DNA of 64,000 nt from an uncultured Clostridia bacterium (GCA_934149305.1 CAKPEF010000004.1:46606-110605); one strand, 5' to 3'; positions 17,122 to 27,720 are shown, numbered from the stretch's first letter. Translations and numbers: made by a program. Notes: generated from the sequence alone by a model not told the origin.

Positions 17122-17532
17122 ATGAGAAAACTTAAACGGATAATTTTTAGAATCTTGGGTGCAATGAGTTTGCTCATTTCGTTTAACATACTCACTTACA
17201 TCAGAGACGAAAAAAGTATTCCACAGGCGGCCGGAATTCCACTCTTCTTAATTGCGGGAATGATTCTTACATTTGAAGCATATATAGACTTTCTTCAAGT
17301 TAAAGACGACATAGAAGAGCCTATAGCGTATCACATTATTGGCGGTAGTATTGTTGCACTAATTGACATATTAGCACTGATATATGCAATTGGTGTGATT
17401 ATAAAATACTCTACTAATATTGGAACGGTTATAGCATTTCTGGCATTAGTATTAAGCGTCGTGATAGGAGTAGTGTTAATATGGATTCCACGTTTTATAA
17501 ATGTGACTATAAGTGATAACAGAAACGATTAA
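17122..17532 (+). CDS. Four-helix membrane protein, unknown function
   Basis: 136 residues from the ATG six bases after GGAGG. Four hydrophobic segments (about residues 9-25, 37-55, 69-90, 98-122) with short loops; a Lys/Arg-rich N-terminus (MRKLKRIIFR) suggests the N-terminus is inside. I recognise no family. Codon 6 is an in-frame CGG (Arg); a +1 shift there would hit TAA at once, so this CGG must be decoded if the gene is expressed. It has its own promoter and terminator, so it is a single-gene unit between lemA and smc. Confidence 0.65.
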   Translation: MRKLKRIIFRILGAMSLLISFNILTYIRDEKSIPQAAGIPLFLIAGMILTFEAYIDFLQVKDDIEEPIAYHIIGGSIVALIDILALIYAIGVIIKYSTNIGTVIAFLALVLSVVIGVVLIWIPRFINVTISDNRND

Positions 17533-17537
17533 AAATA

Positions 17538-17583
17538 AACTAATAAGTCAGAGTGTTTTTTCATTCTGGCTTGTTAGTTTTTT
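17538..17583 (+). terminator. Terminator
   Basis: AACTAATAAGTCAGA pairs with TCTGGCTTGTTAGTT, followed by six T, just after the membrane protein gene. Confidence 0.85.
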
Positions 17584-17673
17584 ATTTGCCAAAATCGAAA
17601 AAAATGTTGCGACTTGTCGTTTTATGGTATATGATTATTATCGTAAATTACTACGGATGAAAGGATTTTAATT

Positions 17674-20600
17674 ATGTATCTTAAAAAATTAGAATTGCAA
17701 GGTTTCAAATCATTTGCTGATAAAACGACTCTTGAATTTAAACCTGGCGTTACTGTTGTTATGGGACCTAATGGTAGTGGAAAAAGCAATATTTCTGATG
17801 CCGTGCGTTGGGTCCTAGGTGAGCAAAGTATTAAGACACTTCGTGGATCTAAATTAGAAGATGTAATTTTTGCAGGCACACAGGCTAGAAAATCTGTAAG
17901 CTTTGCAGAGGTTGATATAACAATAGATAACCAAGATGGAAAACTACCTATAGATTATTCAGAAGTTACAGTTACAAGAAGAGTTTATAGAAGCGGTGAT
18001 AGTGAATTTTTTATAAATAAAAATGCATGTAGATTAAAAGATATCGTTGAACTTTTCATGGATACAGGTATTGGCCGTGATGGGTATTCTATCATAGGAC
18101 AAGGTCGTATCGATGAAATATTGAGCACGAAATCAGAAGACAGAAGACATATCTTTGAAGAAGCTGCAGGTATTGTGAAATATAGAACGCGTAAAGAAGA
18201 ATCAGAGAAAAAACTAGAAAACACAAGACAAAATTTGACCAGAATTAACGACATATTCTCAGAAATCGAAAAACAATTAGGACCACTTGAAAATCAAGCT
18301 GAAACAGCCAAAAAGTTTTTAGATATAAGAGAAAAATTAAAGTATTTAGAAGTTGGATTATATATAAATAATATAAATAAAAACAAAGAAAAATTAAATG
18401 AAATCTTAGACCAAGTAAATGAAGTTACTAATCAAATAACAGATGAAGAAACAAAACTTGAAAATTTACAAGGCAGAAAAGAAGAAATCAAGCTTCTAGT
18501 AGAAGAACTTATAAGAAACATCGAAGAAGAACAAGGAAAAGCATTTGAGGCTCAAAATAATATTGAAAAACAAAAAGCAGATATTGCTGTTTGCAAAGAA
18601 AAGAAAGAGCACAATTTGGAAAAATACGAAAATTACAAATTAGATATTGAAAAATCAAGTGCAAGGAAAATAGAATTAGAACAAGACAAAGAAGATAGAA
18701 AAAATAGAAAATTAAACTTAGCAGAAGATAAGAAAAGATTCGAAACAGAACTTCATGAGAAAGAAGCAGAGTACGCAAAACTTTCAAAAAACATGACAAC
18801 AGAGCAAAAGAAGATTGAAGATTTGAAAGAAAAAATAATGAACAACATAGATTTGAAATTTGAAAAAATGCAAGTCTTAACAAATCTAACTGCAAGTTTA
18901 GAAACTGGAAAAAGCAGAATAAATCAAATATCAGAAGAGGTTAGGGACAACATTCATGAGCTAGATAAAGAAAGAATGGTAAAAGAAGATGAACTTGTAT
19001 CATTTAATAAAATTTCTGCCGATTCAAATAAATTAACAACGCATTTAGAAGAATTAAATAAAATGAAATCTGAGTGCAATGCTAAAACTTTAGAACATGA
19101 AAATAACATAAAGAAAATAAGTGAAGAACTACATATAAAAGAATCAAGATATAAATTCTTGGTTGAAACTGAAAGAGAGTTTGAAGGATATAACAAAGCA
19201 GTAAAAGATGTTTTATCAAAATGTCAAAAAGAATCAGCATTTGGAGCAGGCATACATGGTGCACTTGCGAGTTTGATAAAAGTTCCTTCAGAGTATGAAA
19301 CAGCTATAGAAATGGTGCTTGGTGCATCTATTCAAAACATAGTAACAGAAACAGAAGATGAGGCAAAAAGAGCAATTGCATATTTAAAAGAAAACAACTT
19401 GGGAAGAGCATCATTCCTACCTATTAGTGCAATTAAAGGCGGAAAATTAAACGAAAATTTCAAAGGCTTTGATGGAGTTTTGGGAGTAGCTTCTGACCTT
19501 ATTTCTTATGACAAAAAATATGAAAATGTAGTGCAAAATTTGCTTGGTAGAACAGTTATAGTAAACAATATGGATACTGCAGTTTTAGTCTCTAAAAAAT
19601 ATAAGTATTCATTTAGAATAGTAACATTAGAGGGCGACATCGTAAATGCATCTGGTCAAATGACAGGTGGTAGTGTGTTTAAAAAGACAACAAGCATATT
19701 GAGCCGTTCAAGAGAAATATCAGAATTAGAAAAAGTAGTAATCGACTTAAAGAAAAAATTAGAAAAAGCACAAAATGATTTAGAAGAATATAAATCTAGC
19801 ATAGAAGTGGCACTTAGCGAATTTGAAGAAGTTACAATAAGACTTCAACAAGTAAATATTGAACTTGCAACAGAGACACAAAAAATGAAAGAAATAGAAA
19901 ACAACATAGAACGTTTCCAAAAGAAAATTTCACTTTTAAATGGTGAAAAGGAAAAAATAGAAGAAAGTCTTGTTGAATCAAAGAAAAACAGCGATGAAAT
20001 AAGCGACCTAATTAAAAAGGCAGAAGCAGAAAACGAAGAAATGCAAAAAGTAGTTGATGAGTTTTCAGAGAAAAATAAAGAACAACAAGAAATAATGAAT
20101 GACTTAAATTCGGACATAGTAGATTTAAGAATTTCGGTTTCATCATTTGACGAAAGTGCTGATTCAATCGATGAAATGATAGCCATGATAGATGAGGAAA
20201 TAAACAATTGCGAGCAAAATGTTAAGAATAAAACAGAAGAAAGAGAAAAATTGTTAGAAGAAAACAAATCGTTAGATGGCAGAATTGTAGAACTTGAAGA
20301 AGCAATAGAAAATGTAGATAAAACATCAAAAGAGTCAGAAGAAAAAGTGGCAAAATTAAAAGAAGAAAGAGAAGCAAGAAACAAAGAACAATCAGAAGTT
20401 GAAAGTGGCATAGAAAGCGAATTTAAGACATTAGAAATATTGAGAGATCAAAATACAAAATTAGATGTTAGAAAATCAAAGTTAGAATTAGATATAGAAA
20501 CAATTCAAAACAAAATGTGGGAAGAGTATGAAACAACTCCAAACACGGCTAAAGATTATGCTGAGGTAACTAATGGTACAGCAAAAGAAGTAGAAGGATT

Positions 20601-21213
20601 AAAAACAGAAATCAGGAATCTAGGGCCTATCAATGTAAATGCAATAGATGAATACAAGGCTCTTAAAGATAGATATGATTTCTTAAATACTCAAAAAACA
20701 GATTTAGAGGAATCAGAAAAATCACTAAACAAAATTATAGAGGATATGGTTAATTTAATGAAAATACAATTTGCAGAGCAATTCGATTTAATCAACAAAA
20801 ACTTCTCAGAAGTTTTTGCAGAATTGTTTGGGGGAGGATATGCAAACCTAAGAATTGCAGATGAAAGCAATATATTAGAAAGCGGAATCGAAATAGATGC
20901 ACAGCCACCAGGAAAGAAACTACAAAGCATGATGTTACTTTCAGGTGGAGAGAGAGCATTGACGGCGATAGCTTTGCTTTTCGCAATACTAAAATTAAAT
21001 CCATCTCCATTTTGTATTTTAGATGAAATAGAAGCAGCATTAGATGATGTAAATGTATATAGATATGCAGATTATCTAAAAAAATTCTCAGAAAAGACAC
21101 AGTTCTTAGTTATAACTCATAGAAAAGGAACACAAGAAGTTGCAAACACAATATATGGTGTAACAATGCAAGAACATGGTGTATCAAAGCTTTTATCACT
21201 TAATTTAGAGTAG
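17674..21213 (+). CDS. smc: Chromosome partition protein SMC
   Basis: 1179 residues, full length. The N-terminal ATPase half has Walker A MGPNGSGKSNISDAVRW (about residues 30-46); two long coiled coils flank the hinge (about 500-660, with FGAGIHGALASLI and GASFLP-type residues); the C-terminal half has the signature LSGGERALTAIALLFA (about 1088-1103) and Walker B FCILDEIEAALDD. SMC with ScpA/ScpB organises and segregates the nucleoid. The N-terminus YLKKLELQGFKSFA is the family standard. Start spacing to AAAGG is acceptable. Its closest neighbours here are spoIIE downstream; the usual rnc upstream and ftsY downstream are absent. No in-frame CGG seen in 1179 codons. Confidence 0.98.
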   Translation: MYLKKLELQGFKSFADKTTLEFKPGVTVVMGPNGSGKSNISDAVRWVLGEQSIKTLRGSKLEDVIFAGTQARKSVSFAEVDITIDNQDGKLPIDYSEVTVTRRVYRSGDSEFFINKNACRLKDIVELFMDTGIGRDGYSIIGQGRIDEILSTKSEDRRHIFEEAAGIVKYRTRKEESEKKLENTRQNLTRINDIFSEIEKQLGPLENQAETAKKFLDIREKLKYLEVGLYINNINKNKEKLNEILDQVNEVTNQITDEETKLENLQGRKEEIKLLVEELIRNIEEEQGKAFEAQNNIEKQKADIAVCKEKKEHNLEKYENYKLDIEKSSARKIELEQDKEDRKNRKLNLAEDKKRFETELHEKEAEYAKLSKNMTTEQKKIEDLKEKIMNNIDLKFEKMQVLTNLTASLETGKSRINQISEEVRDNIHELDKERMVKEDELVSFNKISADSNKLTTHLEELNKMKSECNAKTLEHENNIKKISEELHIKESRYKFLVETEREFEGYNKAVKDVLSKCQKESAFGAGIHGALASLIKVPSEYETAIEMVLGASIQNIVTETEDEAKRAIAYLKENNLGRASFLPISAIKGGKLNENFKGFDGVLGVASDLISYDKKYENVVQNLLGRTVIVNNMDTAVLVSKKYKYSFRIVTLEGDIVNASGQMTGGSVFKKTTSILSRSREISELEKVVIDLKKKLEKAQNDLEEYKSSIEVALSEFEEVTIRLQQVNIELATETQKMKEIENNIERFQKKISLLNGEKEKIEESLVESKKNSDEISDLIKKAEAENEEMQKVVDEFSEKNKEQQEIMNDLNSDIVDLRISVSSFDESADSIDEMIAMIDEEINNCEQNVKNKTEEREKLLEENKSLDGRIVELEEAIENVDKTSKESEEKVAKLKEEREARNKEQSEVESGIESEFKTLEILRDQNTKLDVRKSKLELDIETIQNKMWEEYETTPNTAKDYAEVTNGTAKEVEGLKTEIRNLGPINVNAIDEYKALKDRYDFLNTQKTDLEESEKSLNKIIEDMVNLMKIQFAEQFDLINKNFSEVFAELFGGGYANLRIADESNILESGIEIDAQPPGKKLQSMMLLSGGERALTAIALLFAILKLNPSPFCILDEIEAALDDVNVYRYADYLKKFSEKTQFLVITHRKGTQEVANTIYGVTMQEHGVSKLLSLNLE

Positions 21214-21333
21214 ATAAAATATGTAGTTTTTTGTAAAAAACTTTTTCAAAATTTGGCTACAATATGACAATAAATTTAGAAAGTGTGCGATATAATTGGA
21301 GCATTCAAAAGAAAAAGTTAAGAGGTGTTATGT

Positions 21334-23459
21334 TTGAAAGAAAGTTTAAAAAGTAAATTTAGATTTGATGATTTAAATGAAGGAGAAGTGGTCGAAAAGA
21401 AAATTTCTTTAGATTTTGAAACATTGATTGGAAGCTTTAAAAATATTATAGTATTCATTATTTCAATTTTAGTTAGTAGCTTAAAATTAGCATCGGGGGC
21501 AATGCCATTTGGAATGGCAATATTTGCTGCGATAAATTCGGCAGGAGTTCCACTTATCATTCCGTGGGTGCTAATCTCAATTACAACAACCATATTTTTT
21601 GGTGGCACAGCACTAACAAAATTTTTAATAGCTTCTATACTATATGTTTTGATAAAAGCCTTCATCAAAAACGAAAACACTAAAGTTGGAAATGTGGCAA
21701 GAATAATTTTTGCGACCGCAATTTCAGAAATGGTAGGACTAGCTATAAACGGAATGTTAGTATATGATGCCTTAATGGCGGCGTATACTAGCATCACAGT
21801 TGCAATATTTTACATGATATTTTCAGAAGGTTTGCCAGTAATAATGAATGTGTTTTCAAAAGGAATTTTTGGAGCAGAGCAAGTTACAGCAGCAGGAGTT
21901 TTGATAACAATTATACTAAGTAGTTTCTCTGCAATTAGTATATTTGGAATGACACTTGGTGGAATTGTTAGTATACTAATTGTTATGCTACTTGGTTGGA
22001 GAAGAGGAGCGAGCATAGGAGCGTCGGCACGGAATATCTATTTCAATAGTGCTTGCACTAATGGGATTTGGCAGTGTTGCAACGATTGCGACATATGGCT
22101 TTTGTGGACTGCTATCAGGAATATTTGCAAGGTTTGGAAAAGTAGGTGCAATACTTGGATTCATTATTGGAAATATAATTTTAGCATTCTATTCAAATGG
22201 CTCGACAGAAGTAATTGTAAGTTTAAAAGAAATAATAATAGCTTCAATAGCACTATTCTTTATGCCTAAAAAGGCAGTGGTTGTAATAGATGACTTATTT
22301 GATTACAACAATGCACTTCCTGAGGGAAAAGAAGGATACATAGAAGAATCAACAATGTTAAAGCTTGGTGCAGCATGTGATGTGGTATCAGAAATGGCAG
22401 ACAATGTGTATGCCAAAAAAGAAGATGATGAGCAAGTCACAGATGCAATGGGAAGCTTTATAAAAACTTTAAATGAAAACACCTGCAAAAGATGTGAAAA
22501 CTATGAAAAATGTTGGACAAAAAATTATCATAAAATGTACGAAACAACATTCAATGCAATAACACACTTACAAGCAAAAGGCGATATAAAAGCAGAAGAT
22601 TTAGATGATACATGTTGCGAAAATAAGCCATTATTAGCTGATGGTTTAAACTTCTCGTATGAGATATATAAAGTAAATCAAGATTGGCAAGAGCGAATGA
22701 ATGAAAACAAAAAACATATATCAAAACAGTTGAAAGAAGTATCAAACGCATTAAATAAAGTAAAAGACGAAATGAAAGAAACTGTCGTAAAGGCAGAAAA
22801 AGAAGAAGGCAAATATTCACTTGAGATAGGCATAGCAAAGAAAAAGAAAAACAATAGCATAATCTCGGGTGACAGTACAACAGTAATAAAGCTAAAAGAT
22901 GGAAAAATATTAGTAGGACTTAGCGATGGCATGGGCTCGCGGAGAAATGGCTGCTAGAAATAGCAAAAAAGTAATGTTGACACTAGAAAAATTTTTAAAC
23001 ACAGGATTTGATAAAGAAACAGCAGTAAAACTATTAAACTCATATTTGTTAGTAGGAAAAGAAGAAGAAAACTTCGCAACATTAGATGTAGCAATATTTG
23101 ATCCAAACACATGCGAAGTGGAATTCGTAAAAGTAAGTGCTTGTCCAACTTTAATAAAAGAAGGTGGAAAGCTGAAAAAGGTAGAATCAATGTCGCTTCC
23201 AATAGGTATAATAGATGATATAGATGTAGATTTAAAAACGGAGAAGTTAAAGAAAGGTGACTTCTTCATAATGACAACAGATGGCGTATATGACACATCT
23301 AGCAAATTGCCAGAAGAAAGAACAATAGATGCTTTAGCGAAGCAAATAAAATCAGAAGAGCCACAAAGACTTGCAGATATAATCATGCAAGAAATGCTTG
23401 ATGCAACATATGGAATCGCAAAGGATGATATGACAGTATTGGTGGTAAAAGTGGCGTAA
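21334..23459 (+). CDS. spoIIE: Stage II sporulation protein E, with two +1 shifts at CGG codons
   Basis: SpoIIE is the membrane PP2C phosphatase that dephosphorylates SpoIIAA and activates SigF in the forespore. Start is likely the TTG at 21334 after AGAGG. Frame 1 encodes the multi-helix membrane region up to GASIGASA; the next codon is CGG (22030-22032). Skipping its C gives GGA and frame 2, which continues FGSVATIATYGFCGLLSG, a Cys-rich linker (CKRCENYEKCW) and the start of the PP2C domain to LSDGMGS; the next codon is again CGG (22940-22942). Skipping C gives GGA and DGMGSGEMAA, the conserved phosphatase motif, then the rest of the domain to 23459. Corrected length is 707 residues. The sequence is otherwise intact, unlike a decaying gene. 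Confidence 0.85.
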
Positions 23460-23470
23460 TACATAAAATT

Positions 23471-23497
23471 AAGGGACTTTTTGAGAAAGTCCCTTTT
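23471..23497 (+). terminator. Terminator of spoIIE
   Basis: AAGGGACTTT and AAAGTCCCTT form a ten-pair stem with a five-base loop and a following T-run. Confidence 0.85.
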
Positions 23498-23581
23498 GTA
23501 TGAAAAGTGCAATACTTAGGTGCCTTTTTGTCATAAAACGCCTATTTTGAAACAAAAGTTTACTTGTGAATAATATAAATA

Positions 23582-23614
23582 AAAATCCCAGTCACTCTTA
23601 GAATGACTGGGATT
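23582..23614 (-). terminator. Terminator of tRNA-Arg
   Basis: AAATCCCAGTCA pairs with TGACTGGGATTT; located 16 bases beyond the tRNA 3' end on the minus strand, followed there by T-rich sequence. Confidence 0.75.
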
Positions 23615-23629
23615 TCATCGCATATAGTA

Positions 23630-23706
<77 letters not shown>

Positions 23707-23794
23707 ATAACCTTGCGACACTTAATATATTAGCACGACTGAATACACTTGTCAACATTTTTTTGCAAAAAACACATCATTTTGACTATAATAT

Positions 23795-23921
23795 GTTGTT
23801 ATTCAGTCTTTGAAATAAAAAGTATATATCAAATGTAAATGTGTGCTATGAAATTGTAGCGGAGCTTAAGTGTGCTCCATAAAAACATTATACATCAGCA
23901 AAATTAAGTCTGAATAATAAC
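23795..23921 (+). repeat. MITE-like palindromic element, copy D
   Basis: Left end GTTGTTATTCAGTCTT (23795-23810), right end AAGTCTGAATAATAAC (23906-23921), inverted repeats of each other with two mismatches. The core reads TATATATCAAATGTAAATGT, then TAGCGGAGCTTAAGTG and TGTGCTCCATAAAAACATTA. It lies seven bases beyond the end of the carboxypeptidase gene. Confidence 0.8.
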
Positions 23922-23928
23922 TATAATA

Positions 23929-25263
23929 TTATCTAAATCTGTTGTTGTATATATATCTTTGTCTAGAACGCCTTCTTTGTTTTTTTGTCATTATATATGC
24001 TTTTAAAAATACAAGAAGAATAATAAGTACGACAAATGCAACGAATAACCAAAGTATAAGTTTTAAAATGAAAAAAGCAGTATTTTTAATTACATTGCCT
24101 GCAGTTTCAATTACAGGAACCTTTAATGCGACATTATTTCCAGCAATTAGATTTGATGTATACTGAACTCCGTTAACATCGTATGTAGCTGTACCAACAA
24201 TCTCACCAAAAGTGATAGGAGCAGAAAGGTTAGGATTGATTTCAATGGTTGGAGTGTAATTTCTGGCATCTTCCATGGCATGGAGCGTGACATAAATAGT
24301 ATCTTCCATCAAAACATCAAGCGTATTTGCGCCTTTTTCACCATTATCTATGGTAATTGTTTTCATAACAGTACCAGAAACAGTAAGAGGCTCTGATTTT
24401 AAAATGCCAAAACCATATTCAAACAAATTAACAGCATCTTTTCTTAAATTTGTCCAACCCGAGGCACCAAAAATAACTACAATTAACTCAACGCCATCCT
24501 TTTTGGCACTTGCAACAATACAGTTTGCGGCAGCATCTGTGTATCCAGTTTTGATACCAGTAGCATATTCATAATAATAAGCTGTCCTATTAGGGTTTAT
24601 TAAGTGATTTGTAGTAGTATTTAAATATCTGACTACACTTTTAGCATCTGGATATTCATTCATGTAAAGCTCGGTGTACTTCTCTGTAATAGGCAAAGAG
24701 TAATTCACTGTAGAAACGATTTCTCTAAAAACAGGAAAGTTTTGCATGGCAAACCTAGCAAACAAAGCCATATCATAAGCAGAACATTTATGAGATGTAC
24801 TAGGCAAACCATTTGGATTAGCAAAAAATGTACTTTTAGCGCCAAGTTCCTTAGCCCTTGCATTCATCATACTTACAAAACTTTCTATAGAACCACCAAC
24901 ATGCTCAGCCAACACATATGCTGCATCATTGGCACTGTGGATAAGCATAGTAGAAAGCAAATCTCTAACAGAAAGTTCCTCACCAGGTTGAATGCTGGCT
25001 GTTGTTCCATTTGCATAAACACTATTTACAGCAGTTGCACTTGCTGTCACCATCTCATCGAGATTGCAATTTTCTAAAACAAGAATAGCAGTTAAAACTT
25101 TAGTGGTACTTGCGGGATAGCAAGCTTCATAAGCATTTTTTTGAAATAAAACTCTACCGGTATCAATATCTATTAGAATTGCGCGTGGACTGTTAATCTC
25201 CACAGCAAAAACATTTGAACTCAAAATAAGAATAAAAAATATGAGTAAAAAAAACTTCTTCAT
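23929..25263 (-). CDS. D-alanyl-D-alanine carboxypeptidase (PBP5/DacF type)
   Basis: 444 residues. A signal peptide (about residues 1-20) is followed by the S11 peptidase domain with the three active-site motifs: SxxK in PASTTKVL (about 49-56), SxN in HSANDAAY (about 111-118) and KTG in GIKTGYTDAA (about 231-240). A beta-rich PBP5 C-terminal domain follows, then a C-terminal membrane helix (about 398-428) and a very basic tail (KKQRRRSRQR), unlike the usual amphipathic anchor. It trims the terminal D-Ala of peptidoglycan pentapeptides outside the membrane. GGAGG precedes the ATG. DacF is forespore-expressed in Bacillus, but I cannot tell subtype. Confidence 0.92.
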   Translation of the reverse strand: MKKFFLLIFFILILSSNVFAVEINSPRAILIDIDTGRVLFQKNAYEACYPASTTKVLTAILVLENCNLDEMVTASATAVNSVYANGTTASIQPGEELSVRDLLSTMLIHSANDAAYVLAEHVGGSIESFVSMMNARAKELGAKSTFFANPNGLPSTSHKCSAYDMALFARFAMQNFPVFREIVSTVNYSLPITEKYTELYMNEYPDAKSVVRYLNTTTNHLINPNRTAYYYEYATGIKTGYTDAAANCIVASAKKDGVELIVVIFGASGWTNLRKDAVNLFEYGFGILKSEPLTVSGTVMKTITIDNGEKGANTLDVLMEDTIYVTLHAMEDARNYTPTIEINPNLSAPITFGEIVGTATYDVNGVQYTSNLIAGNNVALKVPVIETAGNVIKNTAFFILKLILWLFVAFVVLIILLVFLKAYIMTKKQRRRSRQRYIYNNRFR

Positions 25264-25339
25264 AAAAACCTCCGTAGGAACATTTTATATAAAAAATCAA
25301 TAAATATCAATAGTTTTTAAGTTAAAGAAAATTTTCACT

Positions 25340-25367
25340 TTGAAAAAACAAAAACATGATGTATAAT
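25340..25367 (+). promoter_or_regulatory. SigA-type promoter of comEA
   Basis: TTGAAA (25340-25345) and TATAAT (25362-25367), spacer 16 bases, 21 bases before the start codon of comEA. Confidence 0.65.
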
Positions 25368-25388
25368 GGAAAAGTCAGGAGGTAAAAA

Positions 25389-25919
25389 ATGAATAATAAA
25401 GAAAAAATTGCACTAGCAATGGGGACCTTTATTATTTTGGCATTAGTTGGCTTTTTTCTAATGAAAAAAGATGATGATGTAACTTTTTACTCGGGGGAAG
25501 AAAAAACACAAGAAATATGTGTTTATGTAGTTGGTGAGGTAAACGAGCCAGGAATATTTAATGTAGAAGATGGAACAAGAATATATGAAGTAATAGAAAT
25601 GGCTGGCGGAGCAACAGAAGATGCGGATGTTTCAAGAATAAATCTTTCAAAAATATTAGATGATGAAGAAAAGATATCAGTTCCTAAAAAAGTAATAAAA
25701 GATGAAAATAGTCATGAAAGCGAAAGCAAAAATGTAAATATAAATTCGGCAAGTGTCGAAAAACTATCAACATTAAATGGAATTGGCAAAAGTACCGCAG
25801 AAAAAATAGTAAGATATAGAGAAGAAAACGGATACTTTAACACAATAGAAGATTTAATGAATGTAAGTGGAATAGGTGAAATCAAGTTTAACGCAATAAA
25901 AGATAATATAGAAGTATAA
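25389..25919 (+). CDS. comEA: ComEA family DNA-binding competence protein
   Basis: 176 residues: an N-terminal membrane anchor (about residues 7-25), a SLBB domain (about 45-100, VYVVGEVNEPGIFNVEDG), and a C-terminal helix-hairpin-helix pair (about 115-176) with VNINSASVEKLSTLNGIGKS and ISGIGEI-like spacing. ComEA binds incoming double-stranded DNA at the outer face of the membrane during natural transformation. AGGAGG precedes the ATG. comEC, its usual neighbour, is absent; the next gene is a nucleoside phosphorylase 13 bases downstream. Confidence 0.93.
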   Translation: MNNKEKIALAMGTFIILALVGFFLMKKDDDVTFYSGEEKTQEICVYVVGEVNEPGIFNVEDGTRIYEVIEMAGGATEDADVSRINLSKILDDEEKISVPKKVIKDENSHESESKNVNINSASVEKLSTLNGIGKSTAEKIVRYREENGYFNTIEDLMNVSGIGEIKFNAIKDNIEV

Positions 25920-25932
25920 AGGGGGTGTGCTT

Positions 25933-27237
25933 ATGAATATAGGTGAAATAATAAAAGCAAAAAGAGATATGAAAGAACTATCAACAGAGCAAATTGACTT
26001 TTTTATAAAAGAATATTCAAACGGAAATATACCTGATTATCAAGCTTCTAGCTTGCTTATGGCAATATATCTAAATGGAATGTCAGAAAAAGAAATCTTA
26101 GACTTAACAATGGCAATGGCTAAGTCAGGTGACATGCTAGATTTGTCAGAAATAAAAGGAATAAAAGTAGATAAGCATAGCACAGGTGGAATTGGTGACA
26201 AAGTAACAATGATCGTAATGCCACTTGTTGCAGCATGCGGTGTTCCAGTTGCAAAGATGTCAGGAAGAGGACTTGGATATACGCAAGGAACAATAGATAA
26301 ATTAGATTCTATTCCTGGATTTAAAACAAATTTAACATTAGATGAATTTATAACAAATGTAAAAACAATAGGAATCGCTTTAATGGGGCAAAGTGAAAAA
26401 ATAGCAATAGCAGACAAAAAATTGTATGCGTTAAGAGATGTTACAGGAACTGTAGAAAGCATACCACTTATAGCATCTAGCGTAATGAGCAAAAAATTAG
26501 CGGCAGGTGCAGACAAAATACTATTAGAAGTCACATGTGGAAGTGGAGCGTTTATGGAAAACACAGAAAGAGCGAGAATCCTTGCTGAAACAATGGTTAA
26601 AATAGGCAACATGGCAAACAAAGAAACAATCGCAGTGTTAACAAATATGAACCAACCACTTGGAAGATACGCAGGAAATGCATTAGAAACAAAAGAAGCA
26701 ATCGAAACGCTAAATGGAAATGGCGAAAGAGATGTAGTAATGGTATGTGGAGTTCTAGGAGCGTATATGCTAAAGCTTGCAGGCGTTGGTGACAGTATAG
26801 TAGAGAACATGAAACTAATACAAAGCAAAATAGATTCAAAAGAAGGCTTAGCAAAATTCAAAGAAATGATAGGATGTCAAGGTGGAGATATAACTGTAGT
26901 TGAAAATCCGGAAAAACTAGTGACAGCAAAATATAAAGTGTCAGTAAATTCATTAGAAGATGGTTACATAGAAAAAATAGAAGCCAAAAACATTGGGCAG
27001 GCAGTAGTAAACTTAGGTGGAGGCAGAATGAGAAAAGAAGAAGAAGTTGACTATTCTGTTGGAATCGAAGTAATGAAAAAAATAGGCGATGAAGTAAAAA
27101 GTGGTGAGCCACTAATGTATATATATGCAAATGATGAAGCAAAAGCAATGTTGCAAATCGAATTTTTAAGAAACTCATACAAAATATCAAAAGAAAAAAC
27201 AAAAAGAGAAGAAGAAATATTAGGAATAATAGAATAA
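25933..27237 (+). CDS. pdp: Pyrimidine-nucleoside phosphorylase
   Basis: 434 residues, normal length. The ATG at 25933 is preferred over a GTG six bases upstream because the GGGGGTG binding site precedes it. Family signature KMSGRGLGYTQGTIDKLDSI (about residues 108-127), substrate loop KHSTGGIGDKVT (about 79-90), and the C-terminal lipoyl-like domain with GGGRMRKEE. It splits uridine/thymidine with phosphate to base and pentose-1-phosphate in the cytoplasm, so it salvages DNA-derived nucleosides, which fits transcription with comEA. Confidence 0.95.
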   Translation: MNIGEIIKAKRDMKELSTEQIDFFIKEYSNGNIPDYQASSLLMAIYLNGMSEKEILDLTMAMAKSGDMLDLSEIKGIKVDKHSTGGIGDKVTMIVMPLVAACGVPVAKMSGRGLGYTQGTIDKLDSIPGFKTNLTLDEFITNVKTIGIALMGQSEKIAIADKKLYALRDVTGTVESIPLIASSVMSKKLAAGADKILLEVTCGSGAFMENTERARILAETMVKIGNMANKETIAVLTNMNQPLGRYAGNALETKEAIETLNGNGERDVVMVCGVLGAYMLKLAGVGDSIVENMKLIQSKIDSKEGLAKFKEMIGCQGGDITVVENPEKLVTAKYKVSVNSLEDGYIEKIEAKNIGQAVVNLGGGRMRKEEEVDYSVGIEVMKKIGDEVKSGEPLMYIYANDEAKAMLQIEFLRNSYKISKEKTKREEEILGIIE

Positions 27238-27300
27238 ATATTGAAAAAGAAAAATCATAGTGGTAATATCGTATTTGCGAAACAAAAGAGGAGTGAAAAA

Positions 27301-27720
27301 ATGTCTGTATTTGAAAAATTTTTTAAATTAAGTAATACAAGAATTGAAGATGAACATCAAAAGAAAATGAACCTACTAATGCAGGTTACAAACAGCAAAA
27401 TGACAGAAAAAGAAGTAGAACGAGTATATAAAACATTAGATGAAGAAATAATAAAAAAGATGCCAAGAAATGTACAAATAATAGAAGCAATGGAAATGAT
27501 ACAAAAAATGAAAGGCGATTGGCTAACAGAAGAAGAAAAAGAAAATTTCGTGGCAGGAGTATGGATGTTTGATACACTAAAATCAGAAGAAAAAAACAAA
27601 AATTATATAAATCCAGAACAATTAAAATATGTAAAACAAGCAGTACTTGGCAACCAATTTAAAGCTGCAAAAGCAGGAAAATACTATGCCGAAATACAAG
27701 ACTATAAACTAAAATACTAA
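27301..27720 (+). CDS. Hypothetical helical protein
   Basis: 139 residues from the ATG seven bases after GAGGAG. All-helical, charged, no membrane segment. It begins MSVFEKFFKLSNTRIEDEH and includes EAMEMIQKMKGDWLTEEEK. I recognise no domain. It follows the phosphorylase by about 60 bases and is closed by a terminator, so it is the last gene of the comEA-pdp unit. Confidence 0.7.
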   Translation: MSVFEKFFKLSNTRIEDEHQKKMNLLMQVTNSKMTEKEVERVYKTLDEEIIKKMPRNVQIIEAMEMIQKMKGDWLTEEEKENFVAGVWMFDTLKSEEKNKNYINPEQLKYVKQAVLGNQFKAAKAGKYYAEIQDYKLKY

